A stretch of 64,000 bases of DNA from Gigaspora rosea (GCA_003550325.1 QKWP01000357.1:206697-270696), one strand, 5' to 3'; numbered from the stretch's first letter, positions 11,350-25,199 are shown. Numbers and translations are program-made. The notes: a model not told the origin generated them from the sequence alone.

Positions 11350-12003
11350 CATTATTGCAAAATCAGATGACTTTGTTGATCAATGATCTTTGTTGTTAAC
11401 CTTTTATAGGATTCGGAATAAATCTTGAGAGATGCAGGTATTTCCTGATTTGCATCATGATCGCGCGAAAGGGGAAGGTAGTTGTATTTAAGCGTTGTTT
11501 CTGAATTAAAAAGGGTTATTTTTCTCTTCGCTATCGCTCGCCTAGTTGAAGGCTGGCTCTTTCGTCTCGCCCTTTCCCCCCAATAGCATAAGTTGTTTGG
11601 GTTCAGCGGCTGTAAATGCAGTGCAAAGACCCAGTTTTTTTAGTATGAAAGGCTCATATTGCAGTGCAAGGACTTTTTTGTATTGTTATAGTGTTTGGGC
11701 TCTGCGGCTATAATAGCACAAGGACCCCTGCTTTACACGGTCAATCCGATCCTCTTTGCTGCTATATAGACTCCTTAGACAAAGATACCATTGGATAGGT
11801 GTAATAGTTTCTAACTAGTGTGAAAGGAAGTAGATGGATTTTGGTAGGTTGGATTGTTTTCAGTTATGTGAATTAGCAGTTATTAGGATTACAGATATTG
11901 CTTAGTTGTTTTGAATGAATCCTATAATGATAGCGGACAGAATTCCCATATGTTCTTCATCTATGTTAATAAAGTCATCTGATTGGGCAATAATAATAGA
12001 TAC
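11350..12003. repeat. Segment bounded by ~25 bp inverted repeats, GC-richer
   Basis: Left ATTATTGCAAAATCAGATGA (11354-11373) is matched in reverse complement near 11975-12000. The interior is less AT-rich than its surroundings and has two imperfect direct copies of GTTTGGG(T/C)TC(A/T)GCGGCT (about 11597 and 11692), each followed by a GCA...AAGACC-like tail. It separates the foldback element from the promoter of copy D and accounts for much of the longer C-D spacing. It may be another mobile element; no protein is encoded. Confidence 0.4.
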
Positions 12004-12103
12004 AGCCGCCCAATGCACTCCGACGTATTCCTGCCCGGAATTTGGATACCCTCCCGTAAAAAATACAGGGTTGTTATAACTCAATTGAGAATGCGATAAT
12101 CGC

Positions 12104-12137
12104 TGTGTTACAATAGTTGTACATAAATAGTGTAACT
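12104..12137 (+). promoter_or_regulatory. Core promoter cassette of BTB copy D
   Basis: Conserved block with one substitution (TGTGTTACAATAG), TATA-like ACATAAATAG at 12121-12130, 48 bp before the ATG. Confidence 0.5.
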
Positions 12138-12185
12138 TAATACATCTAAATTTTAGCGGTAGCGTTAGACCAAACAACTTCAAAA

Positions 12186-13792
12186 ATGGCAAAATTTTTC
12201 GAAAAGCTTTCAAATGATTGCCTCGAACTTCTTGATGATGATAAAGAAGATTTTAATGTAATCATTAATGTTGGAGAATCACCCAATAATAAGATATTTC
12301 AAGCACATACTAATATTTTAAGATATAGATCTTTATATTTTCGTAATGAATTAGCAAAATTAGTAAAGATACAAATAACATTAAAACGATTAATTTAAAA
12401 CATGTTTCTATTCAACAATTTGAAATAATTATTAGGTAATTTTTATATTTTGGATATTTTGGTGAGCCAGTAAATTAACCCTTTATTTCAAAGGCGCAAA
12501 ATTTACAAGTTCACTAATATGACGGTTACTCTGTTTATGTATCGTGTATGCGAGAACTAATTTTGAATATTAAATTTAATAATTTAATTAGATATATTTA
12601 CGGAGGAGTGGTTTTGTCAGAAAAAGATCAAGACGCATAATTTATTTTTGAGCTCGTCTTTGTTGCTTCCGAATTTCGTCTTGATGAATTGGTAAAACAC
12701 CTTGAAACACAATTAATTAAAGAAAATGAACACTGGCTCAGTTTAAATTTTGCAAACGTTTATCTTAAGAGTTTCCAAAATCAAAACCTTCAAGAATTGC
12801 AAAAATGGAGCAACGATATATTGTCAAAGCATCCAGATAAAATTTTTGAGTCAGAAAATTTTACCTCTCTTCAAGAAAATGCACTAATTTCGCTTATTAA
12901 ACGAGAAGATTTACAGATGGATGAAGGGAAAATCTGGGAATATGTTATAAAATGGGGAATTGCTCAAAGTACAGATTTACCGACTGATACAAAGGATTGG
13001 TCCCATGAAAACTTTTTGACTTTAAAGAATATTTTACGGAATTGTTTACCTCTTATCCGTTATTTCCATATGTCAAATAAAGATATTTATGACAAAGTGA
13101 AACCATATAAAAATATCCTTGAAGAAAATCTTTGGGATGATATACTCCAAAAATCTCTTATTCCAGATAGACAAATATTATCAACAATTCTTCCACCTCG
13201 TAAAATTTTAAAACCAACATTACAATCTAGAGCAACTGATACATTTCCTTCAACCATTATCAATGAAGATCATGCGGCAGAAATAGCATCATGGATTGAT
13301 AAAAAAACTGACGTATATTCTGTAACTAATAATCCATATAAATTTAAATTACTTCTTCGTGGAACAAGAGATGGTTTTACTGCTCAATCATTTTGGAATT
13401 TATGTAATGGGCAAGCAAATACAGTTGTAGTAATGAAAGTTAATGGCACTGATGAAATCCTTGGTGGATATAATCCACTCCAATGGCAATGTAATTATTT
13501 AAGTGGTTGGAGAAATTGCAATGATTGCTTTATTTTTTCGTTGAAAAATGGAACTATTCAATCCTCTATTTTAAGTCGTGTAAAAGCAAATGGTTCTAAT
13601 GCGATTTATAATAACATTAATTATGGTCCAACTTTTGGCGCTGGTCTTGACATTTGGATGGGAAATAATTCCAATCAAGCTAATAAATGTTCTTGTAATC
13701 ATGGTTCATATGAAAAAGCAATTAGAAACCAAATTGGCTACTCTGAATTATGTGCAGATGAATACGAAGTATTTCAAATTCAGAGAGAGTAG
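12186..13792 (+). pseudogene. BTB-BACK-TLDc copy D (frameshift plus nonsense)
   Basis: Exon 1 12186-12435, intron 12436-12591, exon 2 12592-13792. Exon 1 has one extra Asp codon (LLDDDKEDF) and lacks one T near 12358, which shifts the frame before the splice site. In exon 2 a Ser codon has become TAA at 12638-12640 (DA then stop). After that the frame is open without interruption from about 12689 to the stop at 13790, 367 codons covering the BTB end, BACK, linker and a complete TLDc ending VFQIQRE. Small in-frame changes in TLDc (QCNYLSGWRNC) are unique to D. A shortened BACK-TLDc protein is conceivable from an internal start; a full protein is not. Confidence 0.8.
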
Positions 13793-13859
13793 CGATATCA
13801 ATCGAATGTTTATTCAATATGTGCACAACGCCCTTAATTATTATGGACATTAGTGAAAA

Positions 13860-15010
13860 TTGTACTGACGTTTAACAGTAAAGTTGTTAAAAAATTTTAA
13901 TATCAATATATTCAGATTCCGCTATGACCGGAGGCACTATGTGACATTTTTTTCGATTTCTTAATTTTATTAATAATAATATTGTTATATATAGGTGTAA
14001 ACTTCTTCGTTATGAAGTAAAAAAAAGAAAGAATACAATTGGTGTACTAAACCTGATTTATTTGTTAAAATTTGTATTATTCAAGTAGTAAATGTTTATA
14101 AATTTAGGAAGTTGTTGTGCCCTGAATTGGCGAAGCAATAATTATACATGCGCAGATTAGATTTGGCATAATTTAGTTGTATGGGATGGATGTTTTATTT
14201 ATGACTTCAGGTTCAATGATAGTTGGACTCGAAGAAAGTAGGGTTATTAAAGTGATCAGATTATGTGTACAATTCTGTTAAGCTACTCTTCGTTTTACTA
14301 TTCTTTATTCTTATATTCGTTCTTTTTCTCCCACTTTATTAATAAAAGGTTATTTACATTTCTACTCTACACCAGTGCACAAAATTTTGGTATGACATAT
14401 CCTGACTTATTTTCTTCTGACGACGTTGCTGCCAAACGGAAATTTTAGATCAGCAGCCGGAGATATCAATAAATATATTATTATTTGTTGTAGGATGTTA
14501 CTTAATATTCCAATGATAAGCAACGGAATTCCGATTGCTAAAAAAACTGGTCCGGAATTTTTCTTAATATATTATTAATCATAAAAATGAAATACTGTAA
14601 TAACACATTATAAATTATTATAATGAATGTAATTATGGAATACTCCCGTCACAAGAAAATGATGTAATTATTAGAGATTAACAAAATAAGCACAACAACG
14701 TTTTCAAATATCTTCGTAAATGTGATTTCCCAGTGATCGAAATATAACACAAGTATTATTATGATGTTACTTTTTAGTTATTCTTATATCATTATCAATA
14801 TATAGTACGAATAACGAAATTGAGACTTGCACAAATATCACATTTATTGATAATAGATCAAAATACTTGTGCAACTTTTGTCGATTCTACAGTATGTGGT
14901 TTATTAAATTACATCGAAAATTCTATAGCTAATTACGTATCTATCAATTCCTATATGTTATTATTATACAATTTTTAAGGATAATACTGCAATACGTCGC
15001 TGAAAAGAAT
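13860..15010 (+). pseudogene. Unidentified decayed module U, unit D
   Basis: Same module as in unit C with further stops; the MTYPD segment is at about 14391-14408 and the STVCGLLN segment near 14885-14910. Confidence 0.4.
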
Positions 15011-15119
15011 TATTTATTCTTTTAAGTTTTCTAATGCTTATTTTCTAGTATAATAACGAAAGTTCATGAAAAAGCGTGATCAATAATTCTAATTATTTAT
15101 ATATATAAAGTTTGATAAA

Positions 15120-15680
15120 TCAGTCAAATAAAAAGAAGGTTGGACAAAAAAAGTTTGTCGATTGAAAATGAGAAACTCATTGCAAATAATGCACCGCCTT
15201 AAATAATCGTGGAAAACTTCTCAGCAAATAAACGATATGAAGAATCACTTGCAGATTTAAATAAATCATTGGAATTTGATCCAATAATGCAGTAATTTTA
15301 AGTAATCATGGAGAAAGATAGGCAGATATGAAGAATCACCTGCAGATTTATGAATAATAAATTATTAGAAATTAATCCAAATAATCCAATAATGCAACCA
15401 CCTGCAGATTTATGATAAATAAATCATTGAAATTAATCCAATTGATCCAAATAATGCAACCATTTTAAATAATCTGGAAAGACTTATCGGCAGTTATGCA
15501 GATACGAAGTTCACTTGCAGATTTGTTAATAAATAAATCGTTGCAACAATTTTAAGTGATCGTGGAGAAACTTATCTAAAAATAGGCAGATATGAAAAAT
15601 CTCTTGTAGGTTTAAATAAATCATTAGAAATCGATCCAAATAATGAAAAAAAAACTTTAAATAATCGTGGATTATAGCGG
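15120..15680 (+). pseudogene. TPR-repeat gene relic, unit D
   Basis: At least five decayed TPR units with recognisable KSLEFDP, RYEESLADLNKS and ETYLKIGRYE pieces spread over all three frames. It ends with NNRGL and a stop near 15677. Confidence 0.65.
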
Positions 15681-16050
15681 GTTAAAAAAGAAAAAAATTA
15701 TAATATAAGCATATTAAAATAACTATTTCGTGAATATAATTTCATTTTACTTCAGTAATTATATAAAGTTTTTTAAATTTTTTTTTATTTTTTGAATATA
15801 AACTTTTTTAATAAAAACTTATTTTTTTTTAGGAACGTCACATTATCATTTTTTACAGGAGGGTCACCGATGCATCGGATCTAAGTCAGCATAGTTTTTT
15901 ACTTAATGAATGGATATGATTTCCTTAGCAGTTAGTAAAATGTTTAACGGCCAAATACACTCCGAGGTATTCCTACCCGAAATTTGGATACCCTCCCGTA
16001 AAAAATCCGTATGTGGGTTGTCATTACTCAATTAAGAATGCGGTAATCGC

Positions 16051-16085
16051 TGTGTTACAGTAGTTGTACATAAATAGTGTAACTT
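16051..16085 (+). promoter_or_regulatory. Core promoter cassette of the intact copy E
   Basis: TGTGTTACAGTAGTTGTACA followed by TAAATAGTGTAACT. The TATA-like ACATAAATAG lies at 16069-16078, about 57 bp before the ATG, and is bracketed by GTTACA and TGTAAC in inverted orientation. This block is better conserved among the eight copies than the rest of the upstream DNA. Confidence 0.5.
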
Positions 16086-16133
16086 AATGCATCTAAATTT
16101 TAGCGGTTAGCTGTAGACCAAACATTTTCAAAA

Positions 16134-17739
16134 ATGGCAAAATTTTTTGAAAAGCTTTCAAATGATTGCCTCGAACTTCTTGATGATAAAGAAGATTTTA
16201 ATGTAATCATTAATGTTGGAGAATCACCCAATAATAAGATATTCCAAGCACATACTAATATTTTAAGATATAGATCTTTATATTTTCGTAATGAATTAGC
16301 AAATATTAGTAAAGATACAAATAACATTAAAACGATTAATTTAAAACATGTTTCGATTCAGCAATTTGAAATAATTATTAGGTAATTTTTATATTTTGGA
16401 TATATTGGTGAGCCAGTAAATTAAACTTTTATTTTTAAAGGCACAAAATTTACACGTTCACTAATATGACGGCTACTCAATTTATGTATCATGTGTATGC
16501 GAGGACTAATTTTGAATTATTAAACTTAATAATTTAATTAGATATATTTACGGAGGAGTGGTTTTGTCGGAAAAAGATCAAGACGCATCATTTATTTTTG
16601 AGCTCGTCCTTGTTGCTTCCGAATTTCGTCTTGATGAATTGGTAAAACACCTTGAAACACAGTTAATTAAAGAAAATGCACACTGGCTTCGTTTAAATTT
16701 TGCAAACGTTTATCTTAAAAGTTTCCAAAATGAAAACCTTCAAGAAATGCAAAAATGGAGCAACGATATTTTGGCAAAGTATCCAGATAAAATTTTTGAG
16801 TCAGAAAATTTTACCTCTCTTCCAGAAAATGCACTAATTTCACTTATTAAACGAGATGATTTACAAATGGATGAAGGAAAAATCTGGGATGATGTAATAA
16901 GATGGGGCATTGCTCAAAGTACAGATTTACCGACTGATACAAAAGATTGGTCACATGAAAACTTTTTGACTTTAAAGAATATTTTACGGAATTGTTTACC
17001 TCTTATCCGTTATTTCCATATGTCAAATAAAGATATTTATGACAAAGTGAAACCATATAAAAATATCCTTGAAGAAAATCTTTGGGATGATATACTCCAA
17101 AAATCTCTTATTCCAGATAGACAAATATTATCAACAATTCTTCCACCTCGTAAAATTTTAACACCAACATTACCATCTAGAGTAACTGAACCATTTCCTT
17201 CAACAGTTATCAATGAAGCTCATGCAGCAGAAATAGCATCATGGATTGATAAAAAAACTGACGCATATTCTGCAACAAATAATCCATATAAATTTAAATT
17301 ACTTCTTCGTGGAACAAGAGATGGCTTTACTCTTCAATCATTTTGGAATTTATGTAATGAGCAAGCAAACAGTGTTGTAGTAATGAAGGTTAATGGTACT
17401 GATGAAATTCTTGGTGGATATAATCCACTCCAATGGAATAAATCAGATTGTTGGAGAACTTGCAATGATAGTTTTATTTTTTCATTGAAAAATGGCACTA
17501 TCAAATCCTCTATTTTAAGTCGTGTAAAAGCAAATTATTCATCATGTGCAATTTTTAATCACATTAAATATGGTCCAACTTTTGGCGGTGGTCATGACAT
17601 TTGGATGCGTGATAATTCCAATCAAGCTAATAAATGTTATTGTGATCATGCTTCATATGAAAAAGCAATTAGAAACCAAAGTGGCCGATCTTACTTTTGT
17701 GTAGATGAATACGAAGTATTTCAAATTCAGAGAGAGTAG
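16134..17739 (+). CDS. BTB-BACK-TLDc domain protein, intact copy E
   Basis: The only paralogue in the window that is open from ATG to stop. Exon 1 16134-16381, intron 16382-16541 (GTAATT...TTAG, phase 2 inside an Arg codon), exon 2 16542-17739; 481 aa. BTB/POZ at about 18-127 (DFNVIINV, then FQAHTNILRYRSLYF, then RYIYGG across the intron), BACK at about 133-250, linker with PPRKIL, TLDc core at 335-478 (KLLLRGTRDGF, DEILGGYNPLQW, YGPTFG, EVFQI). BTB-BACK proteins commonly dimerise and can act as Cullin-3 substrate adaptors; TLDc is found in oxidation-resistance and V-ATPase-associated proteins. The pairing is greatly expanded in arbuscular mycorrhizal fungi, but the cellular role is not known. 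The start is supported by its conserved position in all copies. Substrate and localisation cannot be inferred: no signal peptide or membrane segment. Confidence 0.92.
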
Positions 17740-17799
17740 AGAAATCAAAAGAATAATTTATTCAATATGTGTACAATGGTCTTAATTATTATGCACATT

Positions 17800-18960
17800 A
17801 GTGAAAATTGTACTGATGATTAACAACAAAAGTTCTTAAAAAATTTTTATTATATGTAATATCAATATATTCAGATGCCGTTATGACCAGAGGCACTATG
17901 TGACATTTTTTTCGATTTCTTAATTTTATTAATAATAATATTGTTATATATAGGTGTAAACTTCTTCGTTATGAAGTAAAAAAATGAAAGAATACAATTT
18001 AGTGTACTAAACCTGTTAGAATTTGTGTTATTCAAAGAAGTAAATGTTAGTAAATTTAGGACGTTGTTGTAAAGCAATAATTATATAAGCGCAGATTAGC
18101 TTCGGCATAATTTAATTGTGCGGGATTGATATTTTATTTATGACTTCGGGTTCAATGATAGTTGGACTCGAAGATAGTGGGATCAGATTATGTGTACAAT
18201 TCTGTTAAACTACTCTTCGTTTTACTATTCTTTATTCCTCTATTCATTCTTTTTCTCCCACTTTATTAATAAAAGATTATTTACATTTCTACTCTACACC
18301 AGTGCACAAAATTATGGTATGACATATCCTGATTTTCTTCCGACGATGTTTCTACCAAACGGAATTTTTGATCGCAGTCGGAGATATCAATAAATATATT
18401 ATTATTTGACGGTTGTTGCATATCTGATATTACTTAATATTCCACCGATTGCTAAAAAAACTGATACGGAATTTTTCTTAATATATTATTAATCATAAAA
18501 ATTGAATATTGTAATAATGTACTGTATTATAAATTATTATAATGAATGAAATTATGGAATATCCCCATCATAAAAAATGATGTAATTATTAGAGATTAAC
18601 AAAAATAAGCACAACAACGTTCTCAAATATCTTCGTAAATGTGATTTCTAGTGATCGAAATAGAACACAAGTATTATTATGATGTTACTTTTTAGTTATT
18701 CTTATATCATTACCAATATATAATACGAATAACGAAATTGAGACTTGCGCAAATATCACATTTTATTGATAAATGTAGCGGCTCTCATTTGCCATAATAG
18801 ACATAATAGATCAAAATACTTGTGCAGCTTTTGTCGATTCTACAGTATGTGGTTTATTAAATGACATCGAAAATTTTATTGCTTATTACGTGCCTATCAA
18901 TTCCTATATGAATGTTTAAGGATAATACTGTAATACGTCGCTGAAAAGAATTATTTATTC
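17800..18960 (+). pseudogene. Unidentified decayed module U, unit E
   Basis: Same module. The segment at 18190-18393 reads GMTYPDFLPTMFLPNGIF after a hydrophobic stretch, and the STVCGLLNDIENFI segment is near 18838-18880. Stops separate the parts. Confidence 0.45.
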
Positions 18961-19029
18961 TTTAAGTTTTTTAATGCTTATAATAACGAAAGTTCATGAA
19001 AAAGCGCGAAAATAAATTCTAATTATTTT

Positions 19030-19540
19030 TATATTACAAAGTTTTGATAAATCAGTCAAAAAAAAGAAGGTTGGACAAAAAAGTTTGTCGATTGAAAATA
19101 AGAAATAATGTAACCGTTTTAAGTAATCGTGGAAAAACTTCTCAGCAAATAGGCGATATGAAGAATCGTATATTTAAATAAATCATTAGAATTTGATCCA
19201 TTAATGCAGCAATTTTAAGTAATAATGGAGAAACTTATCTAGAGATTGGCAGATATGAAGAATTACTGCAGATTTATGATAAATAAATCATTAGAAATTA
19301 ATCCAAATAATCCAGATAATGCAACCACTTTATCAACAGATAGGCAGATACGAAGCCATTTGCTGATTTGTTAATAATTAAATCATTAGAATTTGATCCA
19401 ACTAATGTAGTAATTTTAAGTGATCGTGGAGAAACTTATCTAAAAATAGGCAAATATGAAGATCTCTTGTAGGTTTAAATAAATTATTAGAAAATGATCC
19501 AAATGATGCAAAAACTTTAAATAATCGTGGATAATAGCGG
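19030..19540 (+). pseudogene. TPR-repeat gene relic, unit E
   Basis: Decayed TPR units (NKSLEFDP, ETYLEIGRYE, EINPNNP, DRGETYLKIGKYE) in mixed frames, ending with a LNNRG-like tail and stop near 19534. No start remains. Confidence 0.65.
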
Positions 19541-19851
19541 TTGCAAAAGGTGTAACCAAAAAAATTTATAGTTTAAGCATTTTAAAATAACAATTTCATG
19601 AATATAATTTCATTTTACTTCAGTAATTGTATAAAGTTTTTTAAATATTTTTTTTTATTTCTTCGAATAAAAAGTTTTTAATAAAAACCTCATTTTTTTT
19701 CTTTTTGCAATGTCACATTATCATTTTTTAACTTAGCAGTTAGTAATGATCTTAGATACTGCCGACCAGTATTCCAATGCACTCCGACGTATTCCTACCC
19801 GGATTTGGATGCCCACCCGTAAAAAATACATGTATGGGAATGCGTAATCGC

Positions 19852-19886
19852 TGTGTTACAGTAGTTGTACATAAATAGTGTAACTT
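19852..19886 (+). promoter_or_regulatory. Core promoter cassette of BTB copy F
   Basis: Conserved TGTGTTACAG...TAGTGTAACT block, 48 bp before the ATG. Confidence 0.5.
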
Positions 19887-19933
19887 TTGCATTTAAATTT
19901 TAGAGGTTAGCGGTAGACCAAACAATTTCAAAA

Positions 19934-21506
19934 ATGTCAAAATTTTTCGAAAAGCTTTCAAATGATTGCCTCGAACTTCTTGATGATAAAGAAGCTTTTA
20001 ATGTAATCATTAATGTTGGAGAATCACCCAATAATAAGATATTCCAAGCATATACTAATATTTTAAGATATAGATCTTTATATTTTCGTAATGAATTATT
20101 AAATATTAGTAAAGATACAAATAACATTAAAACGATTAATTTTAAAATATGTTTCGATTCAACAATTTGAAATAATGATTAGGTAATTTTTATATTTTGG
20201 ATATTTTGGTGAGCCAGTAAATTAAACTTTTATTTTAAAGGCATAAAATTTACACGTTCACTAATATGACGGCTACTCAGTTTATGTATCATGTGTATAC
20301 GAGGACTAATTTTGAATTATTAAACTTAATAATTTAATTAGATATATTTACGGAGGAGTGGTTTTGTTGGAAAAAGATCAAGACGTATCATTTATTTTTG
20401 AGCTCGTTCTTGTTGCTTCCGAATTTTGTCTTGATGAATTGCTAAAACACCTTGAAACACAATTAATTAAAGAAAATGCACACTGGCTCCGTTTAAATTT
20501 TGCAAACGTTTATCTTAAGAGTTTCCAAAATGAAAACCTTCAAGAATTACAAAAATGGAGCAACGATATTTTGGCAAAGTATCCAGATAAAATTTTTGAG
20601 TCAGAAAATTTTACCTCAATTCCAGAAAATGCATTAATTTCACTTATTAAACGAGATGATTTACAGATGGATGAAGGAAAAATCTGGGAATATGTTATAA
20701 AATGGGGAATTGCTCAAAGTACAGATTTACCGACTAATACAAAGGATTGGTCTCATGAAACTTTTTGACTTTAAAGAATATTTTACGGAATTGTTTACCT
20801 CTTATCCGTTATTTCTATATGTCAAATAAAGATATTTATGACAAAGTAAAACCATATAAAAATATCCTTGAAGAAAATCTTTGGGATGATATACTCCAAA
20901 AATCACTTATTCCAGATAGACAAATAGTAACAATAATTCTTCCACCTCGTAAAATTTTAACACCAACATTACCATCTAGAGTAATTGAATCATTTTCTTC
21001 AACAGTTATCAATGAAGCTCATGCAGCAGAAATAGCATCATGGATTGATAAAAAAGCTGACACATATTCTGCAACAAATAATCCATATAAATTTAAATTA
21101 CTTCTTCGTGGAACAAGAGATGGCTTTACTGTTCAATCATTTTGGAATTTATGTAATGAGCAAGCAAACACTGTTGTAGTAATGATGGTTAATGGTACTG
21201 ATGAATGAATCATATGGTTTGAAAAATTGTAATGGAAGTTTTATTTTTTCATTGAAAAATGGAACTATTCAATCCTCTATTTTAAGTCGTGTAAAAGCAA
21301 ATCGTTCATCATTTGCGATTTATAATGACATTAAATATGGCCCAACTTTTGGCGCTGGGTATGACATTTATATGGGAAATAATTCCAATCAAGCTGATAA
21401 TTGTTATTGTAATAAATTTTCATATGAAAAAGCAATTAGAAACCAAAGTGGCCGATCTTACTTTTGTGTAGATGAATACGAAGTATTTCAAATTTAGAGA
21501 GAGTAG
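19934..21506 (+). pseudogene. BTB-BACK-TLDc copy F (several frameshifts)
   Basis: Exon 1 19934-20182, intron 20183-20341, exon 2 20342-21506. Defects: one extra T near 20141 shifts exon 1 before the splice site. One A is lost near 20760 (SHE then TF and stop). About 32 bp is deleted at about 21205 inside TLDc, removing the GGYNPLQW region. The last Gln is a stop (FQI, 21495-21497). BTB, BACK and both halves of TLDc remain readable with substitutions such as DKEAFN and FCLDELLKH. Confidence 0.85.
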
Positions 21507-21559
21507 AGATATCTAACGAATAGTTTATTCAATATGTGCGCAGTGCCCTTAAATATTAT

Positions 21560-22690
21560 GCACCTTAGTGAAAATTGTACTAATGATTAACAACAAAAGT
21601 TGTTTATTATATGTAACATCAATATATTCAGATGCCGTCATGACCAGAGGCACTATGTGACATTTTTTTCGATTTCTTATTAATAATAATTTGTTGTATA
21701 TAGGCATAAACGTCTTCGTTATGAAGTAAAAAAAAGAAAGAGGACAATTGGTATAATAAACCTGATTTATTTGTTAGAATTTGTATTATTCAAAGAAGTA
21801 ATATTTAGGACGTTGTTGTGCCCTGAATTGGCAAAGCAATAAAAATACAAGCGCAGATTAGCATCGGCATAATTTTGTTGTGCGGGATGGATGTTTTATT
21901 TGTGACTTCGGATTCAATGATAGTTGTACTCGAAGAAAGTGATCAGATTATGTGTACATTTCTGTTAACCTACTCTTCGTTCTATTATTCTTTATTCCTT
22001 ATTCATTCCTTTTCTCCCACTTTATTAATAAAAGATTATTTACATTTCTACTCTACACCAGTGCACAAAATTTTGGTATGACATGTCCTGATTTTCTTCC
22101 GACGATGTTTTACCAAACGGAATTTTTATTATTTGATGGTTGTAGTATATTACTTATTATTCCAATGATAAGCAACAGAATTCCGATTGCTAAAAAACTG
22201 ATCCGGAATTTTGCTTAATATATTGTTTATCATAAAAATGAAGTACTGTAATATCACATTATAAATATGGAATACTCTCATCACAAGAAAATGATATAAT
22301 TATTAGAGATTAACAAAAATCAGCACAACGTTCTCAAATATCTTCCCAAATGTGATTTCTATTGATCGAAATAGAACACAAGTATTATTCTGATGTTACT
22401 TTTAGGTACTTATATCATTATCAATATATAGTACGAATAACGAAATTAAGACTTGCACAAGTGTCACATTTATTGATAATTGTCGCGGCTCTCAATTGCC
22501 ACGATAGATCAAAATACTTGTGCAGCTTTTGCCGATTCCATAGTATGTGGTTTATTAAATGACGTCGAAAATTTTATTTCTTATTACTTATATATCAATT
22601 CCTATATGTTATTATTATAGAATTTTTAAAGGTAATAATGTAATACGTCGTTGAAAAGAATTATTTATTCTTTAAGTTTTCTAATGATAA
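21560..22690 (+). pseudogene. Unidentified decayed module U, unit F
   Basis: Module U again (GMTCPDFLPTMF near 22075-22110; a hydrophobic stretch before it; the CGLLNDVENFI-like segment near 22548-22580). It is followed by the long spacer, not by a TPR relic. Confidence 0.4.
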
Positions 22691-23958
22691 TTTCTAATTG
22701 ATTTTTAGTATAAAATAATACATTAGTATCAATAAGTGATCAATAGTTCTAATTACTTTAATATTACAAAATTTTGATAAGTCAGCAAAAAAAAGAAAAA
22801 AAGAAGGATGGACAAGAAAGTTTGTCGTTGAAAATGAGAAATTCACTAGTCATTTCCCATTATTTAAAATTTTTATACATCTTATTTATCTTAATTATAA
22901 ATGTGTTTGATCTATTAAAATATTCTGACCGATTAAATTTAATTCACGGCTCATTTTTGAACATTTCGGCACATTGATTAAGGTACTTGAGATTACCTTT
23001 AATTAACTCGCGTGCTTTATCCTCTATATGTAAGTTTTACAATTTGTTCATAATAGTCACTTTACACAAAAATTTTTAAGACTGTATTCCGTAAGCTTCC
23101 AAAAACTGATTCGTTTGGTCGAAAGGTTATTAAATTTGATTGGCCATTGTAATTATAAAAAAAAATAAATAAATAAATCAAAACAAAATTTTTGGTTAAT
23201 AACGAAGCCCTTTATTTGTTCAAGTGTTTAATATACATATTGCTCGTTGCTCTTGATGCCTACTTACGAACATGTGTTTTTCAAAAATGGCTCGCATATC
23301 AAATTAGTGTCCAAATATAACTGCTCATTTTATGGTAAAATGACATATTCAGAAATAAATCCTTATTTTGAAATAAAGACATGGGTTGGATTGTTATATA
23401 ATTATTAATGCACATTAAATTTTTATTATTTTACTTATTGTAATCAATGATTTTCATACATCAAAAGAAATCAGAAATCTAGAAAAAATGCAAATCTGTA
23501 ATTGGTTAAAATAATTTTTAGCCTTGGAATTTTTTTTTAATCTTAAGAAATGGTTTATTAGGGGTGTTTCAAAATTAATGTTTCGGCAGCCGATTTCAGA
23601 TAAATAAGTGACATATTTATTTCAAAGGAATGGCTTACAAATATTATTCTTTTAAAGTCTTTATATATTCGCTTACTGTAGAAAGTTACAAAAGGTGGGA
23701 CTGCTTCGTGGTGAATAAAGCTATGCACAACAATTATCCCAAAACTATCTACACTAAGTTCAAGTCACAAATCTCTAAACTAACGCCATGAGATTATACT
23801 TTATATTAATTCTACTTATCGAGGGAGAAGGGAAGCTGAACTACCCCTCTTCAAGGTTGAAATCTGAGTTATGAGTTGCTTTTGCTGCGGGAGAAGGCTC
23901 CTCCTTGGTATAATAAACTTTACATGTAACGGAGTGATACAAATTTTAATTAATATTA

Positions 23959-24201
23959 CAGCATTGCCGCGTTATTAGAAAATCATGCCTTCTAAAAATA
24001 GCTTGCAATGTTTCAAAATAACGCCCACGCGCGTCCGGAAATGACACGCATCCAGTATTAGGATTTATCAAATAATTAGATATGAAAGCAAGTTTGCAAA
24101 AATTTTTTACTTTGTCACAAAATAATGTCCATGCGCAACTCTAAATAACGCGCATATACTCAAAATGACGTGCTGGAGGGTGTTACTTTGCGACAATACG
24201 G
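23959..24201. mobile_element. Mariner-like MITE, spacer copy 1
   Basis: Ends CAGCATTGCCGCGTTATT (left) and the complement of ACTTTGCGACAATACGG (right), inside TA dinucleotides (23957-23958, 24202-24203). The left end has more changes than in the sister copy at 35442. Internal repeats of the AACGCCCACGCGCGTCC type. No transposase. Confidence 0.55.
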
Positions 24202-25199
24202 TATTATTCTATTTATTCTAGCGATTCTTCATATCCTTGTCATTCACATCATTTTTTCGAATACCAATATCCCTAAGATTACAAGAATTTAGGAATATTT
24301 AAAATTTGTACCAAGTTGATAATCGCAGTATGGCTGGGGTAATATTGTCTTTTGCAACGCTTATTAAAAAAAAACTAATTTTATCACCGGCTACGCCTAT
24401 TATATTTTTCTGATTCGGAATTTTAAAACAGAAAGCAGGATCTTTTAAACTTCACTTATTTTCTAAATAAGATAATTCTGAAATTTTCTTTGTTTTAGTT
24501 TAACAAAATGGATTAGAAAATATAACAACATGCATAGTTTTAAAAATACATAATTTTATTCAATTTGCAGATTACAATAAGGGCGTGCTGAAATAACTGC
24601 AAGTGGGAGTAAAAAACAACTTTTCCTTTTACACTGCACCGATTTGAAATTTTCTTTATCAATCATCTTATTTAACGTTAAAAAGTGATTTGTAGCAAAA
24701 TAACTGGCATGTGGGAATAATAAACACGATTTTTCCTTTTACACTGCACCAATTTGAAATTTTCTGTAGTAGTCATCTTATTTACATTAAAAAGTGATTT
24801 GTAGCAAAATAAAATAAAATAAAATAAAAATGACCAAATTAGGAAATGAATTAAACATACTTTCACAACATATTAATGGTGCTATTGTTATATAGCGTTA
24901 TGTAAACAAAGTTAGTATCAAAGTTTTAGCTTAAAAAATGATTTTTGCTAAAACTATAATAATGGTAGTCATTACTTTGAAATATTATTCTTGTTTTATA
25001 TATTATACACTTTTACATTTGTTATTTTGCTCTCCCGAACCCTCTTTATAGTCCGTTTCCGTTGCCATTTATCGGCGCACTTTTTCAAATTGGCCTAATC
25101 TCTCATAATTGGGCCGAAAAAAAACCATAAAAGATTCAGATCAAATCGGGAATTTTACATTGGTAATCTACGAGTTATAGTAATAAAAGACGCAAAATA

